Shown here one piece after another: positions 36,403 through 47,322 of a stretch of DNA of 59,342 nucleotides. The position numbers and the translations under genes were made by a program. The DNA lies in contig CACFJP010000009.1 of assembly GCA_902566635.1 (NCBI GenBank), forward strand, positions 1-59,342. Direction: 5' to 3'. The notes under the pieces are model-generated. The model was not told the origin of the DNA and searched no databases. It was given only the letters and a program-made list of their open reading frames with translations. This DNA is from an uncultured Bacteroidota bacterium. Its GTDB lineage: Bacteria; Bacteroidota; Bacteroidia; Flavobacteriales; Flavobacteriaceae. Positions within the stretch are counted from its first letter, which is position 1. Each line of letters opens with the position of its first letter.

Positions 36403-36410
36403 CAAAGGTA
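36403..36410 (-). promoter_or_regulatory. Candidate -7 box TACCTTTG for smpB, predicted leaderless
   Basis: Exact TAnnTTTG match with four bases (CCCC) between it and the smpB ATG. By the spacing seen at the SRP RNA, transcription should begin at the A of the start codon (36398). Confidence 0.5.
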
Positions 36411-36421
36411 GGAACTAAAAT

Positions 36422-38995
36422 TTAGCTATTTCGAAACACCAATTCATCATCAAATGCATCCAATAGGATGACTTCATGTTTATCGACTTCATTTTCGAGC
36501 AGCTTTTTTGCCAACTCATTTAAAACTAGCGTTTGTATAACACGTTTGATAGGTCGAGCACCATATTGAGGATCAAAGCCCTTTTTGGCCAATAGAATAA
36601 CTGCTTCATCTGTTGCATCAATGGTTAGGTTTTGATCGGATAATCGCCTAGCCAAGGATTTGATTTGCAGGCTGACAATATCTTGAATATCTGCTTTGCT
36701 TAGCGGATTAAATACAATGATATCATCAATCCGATTGATAAACTCTGGTCGGATACTTTGACGCATTAAAGCCAATACTTCGTTTTGTGCATTTTCCATT
36801 GCGATATCCAAATTCTCCTCTTGTTGAAAGCTGTTTTCAATCATTTCGCTACCAAGGTTACTTGTCATAATGATGATGGCATTTTTAAAATCTGCAACTC
36901 GACCTTTGTTGTCTGTTAAACGACCTTCATCGAGTACTTGTAGTAAGATATTAAACGCATCAGGATGTGCTTTTTCAATCTCATCGAGCAAGATGACCGC
37001 ATAGGGTCGCCTTCGAACGGCCTCTGTGAGCTGTCCACCTTCTTCATAACCAACATAACCTGGAGGTGCACCCACTAAACGACTCACCGCATGCCGTTCT
37101 TGATATTCACTCATATCAATTCGAGTCATGGCTTGCTCATCGTCAAATAGGAGTTCGGCCAAGGCCTTTGCTAATTCTGTTTTTCCCACTCCTGTTGTTC
37201 CTAAAAACAAAAAACTCCCCACTGGCTTGTTCGGGTCTTGAAGGCCTGAACGACTTCGACGCACTGCATCGCTAACCGCAACGATTGCGCGGTCTTGACC
37301 AACGACTCGATTTTTTAGCTCTGTTTCTAAATGGAGTAGTCTTTCTCGCTGGCTTTGAATCATTTTCGCAACAGGGATCCCAGTCCATTTGGCCACAACG
37401 TCAGCAATGTCTTCTTGAGTCACTTCTTCCTTTACCATAGTGCTTTGACTGTTGGCGAGTTTTGATTGTGCCGTTTTTAGTTGCTCTTGCTCATTTTTAA
37501 TCGTTCCGTAGCGCAACTCAGCGACTTTCCCATAATCGCCCTCACGTTCGGCACGGTTGGCTGCCAGTCGTAAGTTCTCAATCTCGGTCTTGTGTTGTTG
37601 AATACGCTCAATCAGGCCGCGTTCTGCGCTCCATTGTCCATAAATCACAGATCGATCTTCTTTTAGGTTGGCCAAATCGCTGTTTAGATCCTTGAGTTTT
37701 TGCGCATCTTTTTCTCGTTTAATCGCTTCAATTTCGATTTCGAGCTGCATGATTTTACGATCCATTGCATCGAGATCTTCTGGCTTGGAATTGATTTCCA
37801 TACGCAGTTTGGCAGATGCCTCGTCCATTAGGTCTATAGCCTTATCGGGGAGAAATCGGTTAGTAATATAACGCTCGGAGAGTTTTACCGCCGCAATCAC
37901 CGCCTCGTCCTTGATAAGTACTTTGTGGTGCTGTTCATATTTTTCTTTGACTCCTCGAAGAATTGAAATCGCACTCTCGGTATCTGGCTCCTCAACCATG
38001 ACTCTTTGAAAACGTCTTTCGAGTGCTTTGTCTTTTTCGATGTGCTTTTGATACTCGTCTAGGGTTGTGGCTCCAACAGTACGCAGCTCGCCTCTAGCTA
38101 GTGCAGGCTTAAGGATATTGGCAGCGTCCATGGCACCTTCACCACCACCTGCGCCGACAAGCGTATGGATTTCGTCGATAAACAATACGATATTACCGGC
38201 GCTTTGCACCACCTCTTTAACCACACTTTTGAGTCGCTCTTCAAACTCACCCTTAAATTTGGCACCAGCGACCAATGCGCCCATATCGAGTGCAAAAATT
38301 TGCCTGTCTTTGAGATTGTCTGGCACATCACCTGCAATAATCCGATGCGCCAAACCCTCGGCAATAGCGGTTTTTCCAGTTCCTGGTTCACCAACCAATA
38401 CTGGATTGTTTTTTGTGCGTCTTGTGAGAATTTGAAGAATACGCCTAATCTCATCATCACGTCCAATGACAGGGTCGAGCTTTCCTTCCTGTGCCATTTG
38501 ATTTAGGTTCCTGGCATATTTGGACAAGGATTGGTAACTGTTTTCGGCAGATACAGAGGTCACGCGTTTCCCTTGGCGCAGTTTGGCAATTGCATCGCGT
38601 ACTTGCTTGGTGGTAAGCCCTTGGTCTTTGAGTAGTTGTGCGGCGTTTGACTTACTAGTGGTAAGGGCTTGTAAAATATGCTCAACGGCTACAAACTCAT
38701 CCTTCATCTCTTTGGCAATGTTTTGCGCAGCGGTGAGCAAACGACTGCTTTCCGCTGAAAGTACCAGTTGACCACCCTCAACTTTAGCTTTGGACTCTAG
38801 GTTTTTTTCAGCCAGTTGCCGCACCAATGGAAGATTGAGCTGACACTGATCATACACAAATTGTAAACTATCCACTTCAAGCAATGCTGATAAAAAATGA
38901 TCATTGTCGATCTGCGCATGGGAAGCACCTTGTGCCAACTGCTGGACAGCTTGCACCAATTCTTGTGATTTCAGAGTATATGCGTTTAGATTCAT
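36422..38995 (-). CDS. clpB: ATP-dependent disaggregase ClpB
   Basis: Hexameric AAA+ chaperone that with DnaK dissolves aggregates. 857 residues: N-terminal repeat domain (1-145), first ATPase with Walker A GEPGTGKT at 202-209 and [10 protein letters not shown] near 280, coiled-coil middle domain (about 405-530, rich in Glu/Lys heptads), second ATPase with GTTGVGKT near 600 and the arginine-finger region, and a C-terminal small domain. All motifs intact. The presence of the middle domain separates it from ClpA/ClpC. Likely heat-induced; a palindrome lies on its predicted -33 region (39043-39055). Confidence 0.97.
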   Translation of the reverse strand: MNLNAYTLKSQELVQAVQQLAQGASHAQIDNDHFLSALLEVDSLQFVYDQCQLNLPLVRQLAEKNLESKAKVEGGQLVLSAESSRLLTAAQNIAKEMKDEFVAVEHILQALTTSKSNAAQLLKDQGLTTKQVRDAIAKLRQGKRVTSVSAENSYQSLSKYARNLNQMAQEGKLDPVIGRDDEIRRILQILTRRTKNNPVLVGEPGTGKTAIAEGLAHRIIAGDVPDNLKDRQIFALDMGALVAGAKFKGEFEERLKSVVKEVVQSAGNIVLFIDEIHTLVGAGGGEGAMDAANILKPALARGELRTVGATTLDEYQKHIEKDKALERRFQRVMVEEPDTESAISILRGVKEKYEQHHKVLIKDEAVIAAVKLSERYITNRFLPDKAIDLMDEASAKLRMEINSKPEDLDAMDRKIMQLEIEIEAIKREKDAQKLKDLNSDLANLKEDRSVIYGQWSAERGLIERIQQHKTEIENLRLAANRAEREGDYGKVAELRYGTIKNEQEQLKTAQSKLANSQSTMVKEEVTQEDIADVVAKWTGIPVAKMIQSQRERLLHLETELKNRVVGQDRAIVAVSDAVRRSRSGLQDPNKPVGSFLFLGTTGVGKTELAKALAELLFDDEQAMTRIDMSEYQERHAVSRLVGAPPGYVGYEEGGQLTEAVRRRPYAVILLDEIEKAHPDAFNILLQVLDEGRLTDNKGRVADFKNAIIIMTSNLGSEMIENSFQQEENLDIAMENAQNEVLALMRQSIRPEFINRIDDIIVFNPLSKADIQDIVSLQIKSLARRLSDQNLTIDATDEAVILLAKKGFDPQYGARPIKRVIQTLVLNELAKKLLENEVDKHEVILLDAFDDELVFRNS

Positions 38996-39017
38996 GCTGT
39001 ATTTTTTTTTAAACTGT

Positions 39018-39025
39018 CAAGAATA
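39018..39025 (-). promoter_or_regulatory. Candidate -7 box TATTCTTG for clpB
   Basis: One mismatch to TAnnTTTG. A TTG (39048-39046, minus strand) lies 20 bases upstream, the right distance for a -33 element. Predicted start near 39013, 18 bases before the ATG. Confidence 0.4.
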
Positions 39026-39042
39026 ATACCCTAGTGAATAAG

Positions 39043-39055
39043 CGACAATTTGTCG
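39043..39055. promoter_or_regulatory. 13-base palindrome over the predicted clpB -33 element
   Basis: The sequence CGACAA-T-TTGTCG is a perfect inverted repeat around one base. The right-strand TTG used as clpB -33 element is inside it, so a protein bound here would block the promoter. It does not resemble the CIRCE/HrcA operator. Operator function is inference. Confidence 0.4.
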
Positions 39056-39178
39056 TATATTTTTTTATTTTCAGGGACAAAATGGCATCAAATGATTCAA
39101 AAAATATTGTTAATCAACCGGTTTATAACTTCCTCTCAAAATAAAAAGGGAGGATGTGGAATTGTTTGTGGTTTGCTT

Positions 39179-39186
39179 TATTTTTG
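39179..39186 (+). promoter_or_regulatory. Candidate -7 box TATTTTTG for glyA
   Basis: Exact TAnnTTTG match; predicted start near 39191. This places the earlier in-frame ATG (39154) upstream of the promoter and supports the start at 39202 (or 39196). Confidence 0.5.
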
Positions 39187-39201
39187 CCCTTTGTTATGAT
39201 T

Positions 39202-40482
39202 ATGGAAAACGCAAGAGATCACCAATTATTCGAACTTATTGAAGCCGAACACCAACGTCAAATCGATGGTCTGGAGCTTATCGCCTCTGAAAATTTTACC
39301 AGTCCACAGGTTATGGAAGCGACCGGTTCGGTACTGACCAACAAATATGCAGAGGGCTATCCTGGCAAACGCTACTATGGCGGTTGCGAGGTTGTCGATG
39401 AGGTCGAAAATTTGGCCATAGAACGTGTAAAAACTCTTTTTGGGGCTGATTATGCAAACGTCCAACCGCATTCTGGCTCACAGGCAAACACTTCGGTATA
39501 CCATGCCTTTATCAAGCCGGGAGATAAAATAATGGGCTTTGACCTTGCCCATGGTGGACACCTAACGCATGGATCGCCTGTCAACTTTTCTGGTCGTATT
39601 TATAATGCGGTGTTTTATGGAGTTGACAAAGAAACCGGACTTCTAAACTATGATACCATACAGGAGATCGCAGAGAGAGAAAAGCCGCAAATGATTATTG
39701 CAGGGGCGTCCGCTTACTCCCGTGATATCGACTTTAAGCGTTTTCGAGAAATCGCCGATAGTGTTGGTGCTTTTTTACTCGCTGATATTTCTCACCCCTC
39801 TGGTCTGATAGCCAAGGGTTTACTCAATGACCCCATTCCACATTGTCATGTGGTTACATCGACTACCCACAAAACCCTTCGAGGACCAAGAGGCGGTTTG
39901 ATTTTAATGGGAAAAGATTTTGAAAACCCTTTTGGAATCACGTTGAAAAGTGGTAAAAAACGCATGATGTCATCTTTGGTTGATGGGGGTGTATTTCCTG
40001 GAAATCAAGGTGGACCTCTTGAGCATGTCGTTGCCGCCAAAGCAGTTGCTTTTGGAGAAGCCCTTACCGATGAGTTTATGCATTATATTGTTCGGGTGCG
40101 CAACAATGCACAAGCCATGGCAAAGGCACTCGTTGCGCGTGATTACAACATCATTTCGGGTGGTACGGACAATCATATGATGCTTGTTGACTTGCGCAAC
40201 AAAGATATTTCAGGTAAAGATGCTGAACATGCATTGGTCAAAGCCGAAATAACAGCCAACAAGAATATGGTACCTTTCGATGACAAATCACCTTTTGTAA
40301 CATCAGGTATTCGTTTTGGAACAGCTGCGATTACCACTCGTGGTTTAGTTGAAGACGATATGGAACAGGTGGTTGATCTCATTGATCGAACAATCAAAAA
40401 TCATTTGGATGAAGATGTATTACAAAGCATCAGCAAAGAGGTACATGAACTCATGTCCCATCGTCCTTTGTTCGTGGCTTAA
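39202..40482 (+). CDS. glyA: Serine hydroxymethyltransferase
   Basis: PLP enzyme converting serine and tetrahydrofolate to glycine and methylene-tetrahydrofolate. 426 residues from [27 protein letters not shown] near 23, [18 protein letters not shown] near 49, and PLP lysine K224 in [13 protein letters not shown] are all present. The frame extends to an ATG at 39154, but those 16 hydrophobic residues lie before the promoter box and are not family-like; the ATG at 39196 (adding MI) is also possible. Its stop TAA directly touches the stop codon of the opposite gene. Confidence 0.96.
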   Translation: MENARDHQLFELIEAEHQRQIDGLELIASENFTSPQVMEATGSVLTNKYAEGYPGKRYYGGCEVVDEVENLAIERVKTLFGADYANVQPHSGSQANTSVYHAFIKPGDKIMGFDLAHGGHLTHGSPVNFSGRIYNAVFYGVDKETGLLNYDTIQEIAEREKPQMIIAGASAYSRDIDFKRFREIADSVGAFLLADISHPSGLIAKGLLNDPIPHCHVVTSTTHKTLRGPRGGLILMGKDFENPFGITLKSGKKRMMSSLVDGGVFPGNQGGPLEHVVAAKAVAFGEALTDEFMHYIVRVRNNAQAMAKALVARDYNIISGGTDNHMMLVDLRNKDISGKDAEHALVKAEITANKNMVPFDDKSPFVTSGIRFGTAAITTRGLVEDDMEQVVDLIDRTIKNHLDEDVLQSISKEVHELMSHRPLFVA

Positions 40483-42033
40483 TCAATCTTCCTCTTCAAA
40501 AATTACGTGCTGCAAAGCACCCAAATCAGGTGATGTTGTTCTGTCAGCCCCCTTTAAATCTAAAGGTATATCAGCTGCATAGTCCTTATTGCCCAAACCT
40601 AAGAATTCGCTTTCTTGTGTGATGCGAAAGTCATTTTGTGTGGGGTTGTGAAAACTCGCGTTTTTGTTGACAATCAATTTTGGATAGTATTCTAATGCGT
40701 TAAAATCATAGTAGGGATTTTCAAAAATACTATCATCACTTGGATCGAAACGCAAGGCCGTATGATCCAATGTAAATGACAGCTCTTGTTCTCCCTTTTG
40801 CTCAACGCCAAACTCTACAGATTGATTCCCATCGATAATGCAGTTGGCAAATACTGCTTTTTCGAGAGGCACGATGAAATCTTCTGTTTGAGAAATTGGT
40901 ACATAATCATTGAGGATGACAGCAGGGGTGGAACGAAAACTACGATTCCAGTAGTTGGAAAAAGTGCAGTGCGTAAATTCATAAGAGCCACCTATATTTC
41001 CATAAAAAGAAGCATTGCCTGCATTTCCAAAAATAGAGTTAACCGCCTTGACATGAGCTGTTTTTGCCCAAAGTCCAACAGTGCTGCTGTTGTGAATTTG
41101 GGTTTGCTCTAATAATAGTGTTGGATTTTCTGTTTCATCATTGTAGTCCATCAAAATACCAACAGAGGCATTTTTGATTGTAGCATGACGAAATATATGA
41201 TTGGTGCTGCCAGCTGTGAGCCATATGGTACCCCACTGACCAGGGATATCTTCAAAAAATGGCTCAAGACGATCTCCCGCAAAAATCACCTCTCCCTCAA
41301 GTTGTTCTTCATCAACACTGGGGTTGCCCAATACGTGCACACTGCTCGATTGGGCAGCAATCAAGCCCGAGTTGTCATGAAAATGAATTCGAGCACCTGC
41401 CTCAAATACTGCTGTTTTTTCAGGGGGTATACCTGCATAGCCATAAATCACATAGGGCTTCTCATTGGTAAACACCAGTTCATCATCATCCAAATAAAAT
41501 CCTTCGATACCAACTACATTTCCCTCATCATCTATGCCCAGGGGCAAAATCTCTTTTATCCCATCTTTGTCTCGCTCAGGATATAGAAATATAGCGTCCT
41601 TCACCAAAGTAATGAGCTCCACAGCTTGATTATCAACAAGCAATTGATCGTTGTAAAGAAATTCGGTGGCGTTGGGGGTGTATTCTTTAATATCAACAGT
41701 GGTTTCGATAAACACATAGATACTGTCTTTGGCAAGAAGCTCGACTTGTTCAAAGCTCTCACCATGAATCCCATCGACATTGACTCGAAATTGAGATTGG
41801 CTACCTTGTCCAAGTCGAATAGAACCAATTTCAACATTTCGATCAGATAGATTGTATATTCTAAGGTTATAGGTCGAAGAACCAATTGAAGTAAATACAG
41901 TATCCAAATAAACAGTATCGCTGCTAAATCCGATGTCTTGGGTTTGCGCAGGGGAGAAGGTGAGGTCATAGTCACAAGACTTGATCAAAACAATCGCTAA
42001 AAGCATAACGATAAACGTGAAAAACCTATTCAT
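40483..42033 (-). CDS. Surface lipoprotein with right-handed beta-helix
   Basis: 516 residues. Signal peptide with lipobox-like LIKSC (Cys20). An N-terminal domain (about 25-200) has the look of an abnormal-spindle/HYDIN-type beta-sandwich (TVFTSIGSSTYNLRIYNLSDRNVEIGSIRLG). From about 205 to 470 short beta strands with HVLGN, HIFRHATIKNASVGI and VKAVNSIFGNAG repeats indicate a right-handed parallel beta-helix. The ending SPDLGALQHV is typical of such Bacteroidota proteins. Exact function unknown; perhaps polysaccharide or matrix binding. Follows the glutaminyl cyclase gene by six bases. Confidence 0.8.
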   Translation of the reverse strand: MNRFFTFIVMLLAIVLIKSCDYDLTFSPAQTQDIGFSSDTVYLDTVFTSIGSSTYNLRIYNLSDRNVEIGSIRLGQGSQSQFRVNVDGIHGESFEQVELLAKDSIYVFIETTVDIKEYTPNATEFLYNDQLLVDNQAVELITLVKDAIFLYPERDKDGIKEILPLGIDDEGNVVGIEGFYLDDDELVFTNEKPYVIYGYAGIPPEKTAVFEAGARIHFHDNSGLIAAQSSSVHVLGNPSVDEEQLEGEVIFAGDRLEPFFEDIPGQWGTIWLTAGSTNHIFRHATIKNASVGILMDYNDETENPTLLLEQTQIHNSSTVGLWAKTAHVKAVNSIFGNAGNASFYGNIGGSYEFTHCTFSNYWNRSFRSTPAVILNDYVPISQTEDFIVPLEKAVFANCIIDGNQSVEFGVEQKGEQELSFTLDHTALRFDPSDDSIFENPYYDFNALEYYPKLIVNKNASFHNPTQNDFRITQESEFLGLGNKDYAADIPLDLKGADRTTSPDLGALQHVIFEEED

Positions 42034-42039
42034 CGTGAT

Positions 42040-43056
42040 CTACTTCTTAACAATTTCGACCTCAAAGAGTTTGTCCCAATATTTTCCTGTCACAAAAAAA
42101 GTATTTCGTTTGGGGTGATAGGCAATTCCATTAAAAACATCGATTTGAGGGTGTTGTGTGACTTGTTCTTTTAAACCAGAAAAATCAACAACCCCAACCA
42201 CCTGACCATTCGTTGGATTGATGATAATGACCACCTCTTTGTTGAATTGATAGGTATTGGCATAAATCAACCCATCGGCATACTCCAACTCGTTCACTTT
42301 GTTGATGAGCTTCTTATTGGTTACGATATCTACATAGCCATTTTCTTCAAAAGTCGTTGGGTCAAGTGTCCATAGCTTCTCACTACCATCTGTTTTGTAG
42401 ATCACCTTTAAATCATTACACAAGCCCCAACCTTCTTTGCTTTTGTGATAATCAAAAGAACGTAGGAGTTTAAAATCTGTTGGATCATACACAAAACCCA
42501 TGTTTTCCTTCCATGTGAGTTGAATCGCTTGGTTATTGATAAAAGTTAGTCCTTCTCCAAAGTAGGAGGCATCTAGCGAGAGTTTTTGAATCACCTCTCC
42601 AGTTTTATAATCTGTTTTTCGAATCGAAGAAAGACCATATTGCCCAGTACTTTCGTAAAGCTCCCCCTTATAAAATTCGAGTCCCTGTGTGTATGCATTT
42701 TTATCATGCGGGTAGGTGTTGATCAGTTTATAAGTATAGATTTCAGGTGCTTCCTCAGGAAAGACTGTGAATTTTTCTTCAACTGAAAAGGGCTTGCTGT
42801 CAACATTAAATTTGGCAATCAAACGATGATTTCCCAGCCTGTTAATCACTTTAAAACCACTGTCAAGCAAACTGTCATTGAGAGAATAACGAACTTCTTG
42901 AATATCGTGTTGCTTTGGGTTGGATAGCTCGAAAAACAAGGTATCCCCAACAGTCAACTCGTTTGTGGTGCTGTTTGTGTTTAGGGAAAAGTGCCCTGGT
43001 GCAACCGAGCTACATCCAGACAATAAAATAAGGGCAATAAAGACGAGAATCCTCAT
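42040..43056 (-). CDS. Glutaminyl-peptide cyclotransferase (plant-type, lipoprotein)
   Basis: 338 residues. Lipoprotein signal with lipobox LLSGC (Cys15). After a short linker domain (about 30-100) comes the five-bladed beta-propeller of the plant/bacterial glutaminyl cyclase family (YPHDKNAYTQGLEFYKGELYESTGQYG near 115, LTWKENMGFVYD, ELEYADGLIYAN, GIAYHPKRNTFFVTGKYWDKLFEV at the end). The family makes N-terminal pyroglutamate. It is probably anchored facing the periplasm, where it could modify exported proteins. Heads a two-gene unit with the beta-helix lipoprotein; divergent from the SRP RNA. Confidence 0.87.
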   Translation of the reverse strand: MRILVFIALILLSGCSSVAPGHFSLNTNSTTNELTVGDTLFFELSNPKQHDIQEVRYSLNDSLLDSGFKVINRLGNHRLIAKFNVDSKPFSVEEKFTVFPEEAPEIYTYKLINTYPHDKNAYTQGLEFYKGELYESTGQYGLSSIRKTDYKTGEVIQKLSLDASYFGEGLTFINNQAIQLTWKENMGFVYDPTDFKLLRSFDYHKSKEGWGLCNDLKVIYKTDGSEKLWTLDPTTFEENGYVDIVTNKKLINKVNELEYADGLIYANTYQFNKEVVIIINPTNGQVVGVVDFSGLKEQVTQHPQIDVFNGIAYHPKRNTFFVTGKYWDKLFEVEIVKK

Positions 43057-43091
43057 ATTTTGAAATAGATAACGAAATTATTCAATAAATA

Positions 43092-43123
43092 TTGAATGAA
43101 AAAATCCGAATCAGGTATATTTG
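43092..43123 (+). promoter_or_regulatory. SRP RNA promoter (TTG - 21 bases - TATATTTG)
   Basis: TTG at 43092-43094 and an exact TAnnTTTG box TATATTTG at 43116-43123, 21 bases apart. The first base of the RNA (43128) is four bases past the box. This is the best-supported promoter here and calibrates the others. Confidence 0.75.
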
Positions 43124-43127
43124 CATT

Positions 43128-43223
43128 GGGTAAGTTCTGCACAACCAGCTCCTGCCGAATCCCCCAGGGCGGGAACGCAGCAAGGGTAGGCGGTTGTAGC
43201 GGTGTGATGTAGGTCGCTTACCC
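43128..43223 (+). ncRNA. ffs: Small signal recognition particle RNA (4.5S type)
   Basis: RNA component that binds Ffh and targets membrane proteins. About 96 bases without an Alu domain. The ends pair (GGGTAAG 43128-43134 with CTTACCC 43217-43223), an inner stem pairs ACAACC with GGTTGT, and the tip is GCG-GGAA-CGC (43169-43178) followed by AGCA, the conserved tetraloop and Ffh-binding internal loop. A T run follows directly. It sits divergent from the glutaminyl cyclase gene and just upstream of an SDR gene. Confidence 0.93.
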
Positions 43224-43230
43224 TTTTTTA
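43217..43230 (+). terminator. SRP RNA 3' stem plus T run
   Basis: The terminal pairing strand CTTACCC is followed by TTTTTT (43224-43229), so the long SRP hairpin itself can act as an intrinsic terminator. The SDR ATG comes only 16 bases after the RNA end. Confidence 0.5.
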
Positions 43231-43239
43231 ACATATACA

Positions 43240-44040
43240 ATGCAAGTTGTTTTTATTACAGGTGGGTCAACAGGAATTGGAAAGGCAACAGGTGCATTGC
43301 TCCAGTCCTCTGGCTATAAGGTAATCGGCACCAGTCGATCGCCAGATCGTTATAAAAACCATCCATTTCCTCTTGTGCAGATGGATTTACACGACGTATC
43401 CTCGATTGAAAAAGCTGTACAAACAGTGATTTCCCAACATGGCCAAATCGATGTATTGATCAACAATGCTGGGAAAGGAATCGTAGGGCCTGTAGAGGAA
43501 ACACCTGTCGAAGAAATTCGGAAAGCTTTCGAAACAAACCTCGTGGGAGCAATTGCAGTTATGCAAGCTGTTTTGCCAATTATGCGAGAAAGAAATAAAG
43601 GGAAAATCATGAATATTACTTCGATAGCTGGGTATGCTGGTTTACCTTTTCGAGGCATGTACTCTGCCACAAAAAGTGCACTGCACATGGTAACTGAGAG
43701 TTTACGCCTCGAACTCAAACACACAAACTTGCAGTCCTGCACACTGGCACCAGGAGATGTAGCAACAAATATCGTTGAGGGACGTTATCATACACCTGTC
43801 AAAGTAGGCTCACCCTACAAATCGATCTATGGTGCTGCTAGAAAAGACATGGATGCACATGTTGACAATGGTGTTTCTGCCAAAACAGTGGCGAAAGCAA
43901 TTTATAAAATCATTCAAAAAAACAAATTGAAACCCCACTATACTGTAGGGCCATTTGTACAGCGTTTCTCTGTATATTTAAAATCTTATCTACCTGCAAA
44001 ATTATATGAGAATATTCTCAGTAAATTCTATAATATTTAA
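43240..44040 (+). CDS. Short-chain dehydrogenase/reductase
   Basis: 266-residue classical SDR with Rossmann fold. Cofactor motif TGGSTGIG at 7-14, NNAG at 75-78, catalytic Ser128, Tyr141 and Lys145 (GMYSATKSA), and [10 protein letters not shown] near 168. Ser/Arg residues after strand 2 (GTSRSPDR) suggest NADP preference. The C-terminus is basic and hydrophobic ([21 protein letters not shown]), possibly touching the membrane. Substrate unknown. No promoter box occurs between the SRP RNA and its start, so it may depend on readthrough. Eleven bases before the transaldolase gene. Confidence 0.9.
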   Translation: MQVVFITGGSTGIGKATGALLQSSGYKVIGTSRSPDRYKNHPFPLVQMDLHDVSSIEKAVQTVISQHGQIDVLINNAGKGIVGPVEETPVEEIRKAFETNLVGAIAVMQAVLPIMRERNKGKIMNITSIAGYAGLPFRGMYSATKSALHMVTESLRLELKHTNLQSCTLAPGDVATNIVEGRYHTPVKVGSPYKSIYGAARKDMDAHVDNGVSAKTVAKAIYKIIQKNKLKPHYTVGPFVQRFSVYLKSYLPAKLYENILSKFYNI

Positions 44041-44051
44041 TAAAATTCTAT

Positions 44052-44705
44052 ATGAAATTTTTTATCGACACTGCTAATCTAGAACAAATCAATGAAGCAC
44101 AAGCACTAGGTGTTTTGGATGGCGTAACAACCAATCCGTCTCTAATGGCCAAAGAAGGCATTACAGGAGAGAAAAACATCTTACAACACTACGTCGATAT
44201 TTGTAACGCTGTGACGGGTGATGTTTCTGCTGAAGTAATTGCAACAGATTATGATGGCATTATCAAAGAAGGAGAAGCCTTGGCAAAACTGCACGCCCAA
44301 ATTGTAGTTAAGGTTCCCATGATAAAGGATGGAATCAAAGCTATTCGCTATTTCTCTGACAAAGGAATTAAGACAAATTGCACACTGGTTTTCTCTGCTG
44401 GGCAAGCTTTATTGGCTGCAAAAGCAGGTGCGACCTATGTCTCTCCATTTATTGGTCGCCTCGACGATATTTCGTCAGATGGCTTAAATCTCATCGATGA
44501 AATTCGTTTGATTTATGACAACTACAACTTTAATACTCAAATTTTGGCAGCCTCTGTTCGCCACACGATGCATGTATTGGACTGTGCAAAAATTGGTGCT
44601 GATGTTATGACAGGTCCTTTGAGTGCCATTGTTGGCTTGCTCAAACACCCACTGACTGATAGTGGCCTTGCCAAGTTCCTCGAAGATCATAAAAAGGGAA
44701 ACTAA
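44052..44705 (+). CDS. Transaldolase, fructose-6-phosphate aldolase-like
   Basis: 217 residues, the short TalC/Fsa subfamily of the transaldolase family. The Schiff-base lysine is K87 (VVKVPM); [13 protein letters not shown] and [14 protein letters not shown] mark the N-terminal strands. Subfamily members act either as true transaldolases of the pentose phosphate pathway or as fructose-6-phosphate aldolases; the sequence alone does not decide, and in this phylum the transaldolase role is likely. Probably cotranscribed with the SDR gene. Confidence 0.9.
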   Translation: MKFFIDTANLEQINEAQALGVLDGVTTNPSLMAKEGITGEKNILQHYVDICNAVTGDVSAEVIATDYDGIIKEGEALAKLHAQIVVKVPMIKDGIKAIRYFSDKGIKTNCTLVFSAGQALLAAKAGATYVSPFIGRLDDISSDGLNLIDEIRLIYDNYNFNTQILAASVRHTMHVLDCAKIGADVMTGPLSAIVGLLKHPLTDSGLAKFLEDHKKGN

Positions 44706-44718
44706 ATTTTCTACCCTA

Positions 44719-44748
44719 TTGCTGAAGCTGGGGTTTTGTGTACTTTTG
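44719..44748 (+). promoter_or_regulatory. Promoter for the ABC-F gene (TTG - 19 bases - TACTTTTG)
   Basis: TTG at 44719-44721 and an exact TAnnTTTG box TACTTTTG at 44741-44748. Predicted start near 44753, 14 bases before the ATG at 44767. Confidence 0.6.
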
Positions 44749-44760
44749 AGCCTTAAGTAA

Positions 44761-46595
<1,835 letters not shown>

Positions 46596-46599
46596 TGGT

Positions 46600-47253
46600 T
46601 TAGTTGTAATAGTTGCTATCCCAAATCGCTCGGTTGAAGTTTTTACCAGCAGCAAAAGCATAGTAAATCACAACAGCAGCGATGGATTTGAACATAAATA
46701 AGAAAATCAATAAGAAGTCAGACGAATTTGATTGAGAACCAAAAAGGCCTAGGGGCATAATAGCTGTCAACAATAAGCTGAACAGTAGAATCGATATAAT
46801 GCTTGTAACGATGTTTTTGAATGGCCACATCATCAATCGACGCAGTGGATGTAGATCATTTCCCCATTTGTGGATGAGGTAATAATAATCGTTCCCGATT
46901 GGCACAAACAAAAGGGGATCATCAGCATTTTTAAGCCTAAACAGTTTTGAAGGCGCAACAATTTTCATGTGTTTCACCTCTGTCTTGTGATTCTTTTCTA
47001 GCGCTTGTATTTTATCAATGGCTTCCAAAGGAACATCAGCTTTGAAATAGCTAAGATCTAGGAATCGAAGCCGATAATCAATACATATCTTTTTGATCGT
47101 ATCACGATGAAATATGCGATTTGTTTCTAATTGATCAAAGTCGAATTGATTATAATTCTGATTTGATTTTTTAAAACTGTTTGTGTTCGTTGGTACAGGA
47201 GTTGAGTCTTGCACTTGCACGAGAACCTTGTGAAGATCGATAGTGGAAAACAT
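46600..47253 (-). CDS. Two-helix membrane protein of unknown function
   Basis: 217 residues, not recognised. The first 140 residues are soluble and charged, with FVPIGNDYYYLIHKWGNDLHPLRRLMMWPFKNI just before the membrane part; two hydrophobic helices follow at about 148-172 (SIISILLFSLLLTAIMPLGLF) and 180-204 (FLLIFLFMFKSIAAVVIYYAFAAG). The C-terminus NFNRAIWDSNYYN is reminiscent of tails in other Bacteroidota membrane proteins. Preceded by an exact promoter box. Possibly cotranscribed with the DUF2007 gene. Confidence 0.8.
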   Translation of the reverse strand: MFSTIDLHKVLVQVQDSTPVPTNTNSFKKSNQNYNQFDFDQLETNRIFHRDTIKKICIDYRLRFLDLSYFKADVPLEAIDKIQALEKNHKTEVKHMKIVAPSKLFRLKNADDPLLFVPIGNDYYYLIHKWGNDLHPLRRLMMWPFKNIVTSIISILLFSLLLTAIMPLGLFGSQSNSSDFLLIFLFMFKSIAAVVIYYAFAAGKNFNRAIWDSNYYN

Positions 47254-47276
47254 TTTTTTCTTTTTTAAGCAATAGT

Positions 47277-47284
47277 CAAAGTTA
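47277..47284 (-). promoter_or_regulatory. Candidate -7 box TAACTTTG for the 46600-47253 gene
   Basis: Exact TAnnTTTG match on the minus strand; predicted start near 47272, 19 bases before the ATG. Confidence 0.5.
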
Positions 47285-47322
47285 GATAAAAAGCTAAAAT
47301 AAAACCAAATAATTAGCAGATA

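Noticed and set aside
39154-39201. Upstream ATG of glyA giving a hydrophobic N-terminus that could be a signal peptide
   Set aside because: GlyA is cytoplasmic, and the exact promoter box at 39179-39186 lies downstream of this ATG.
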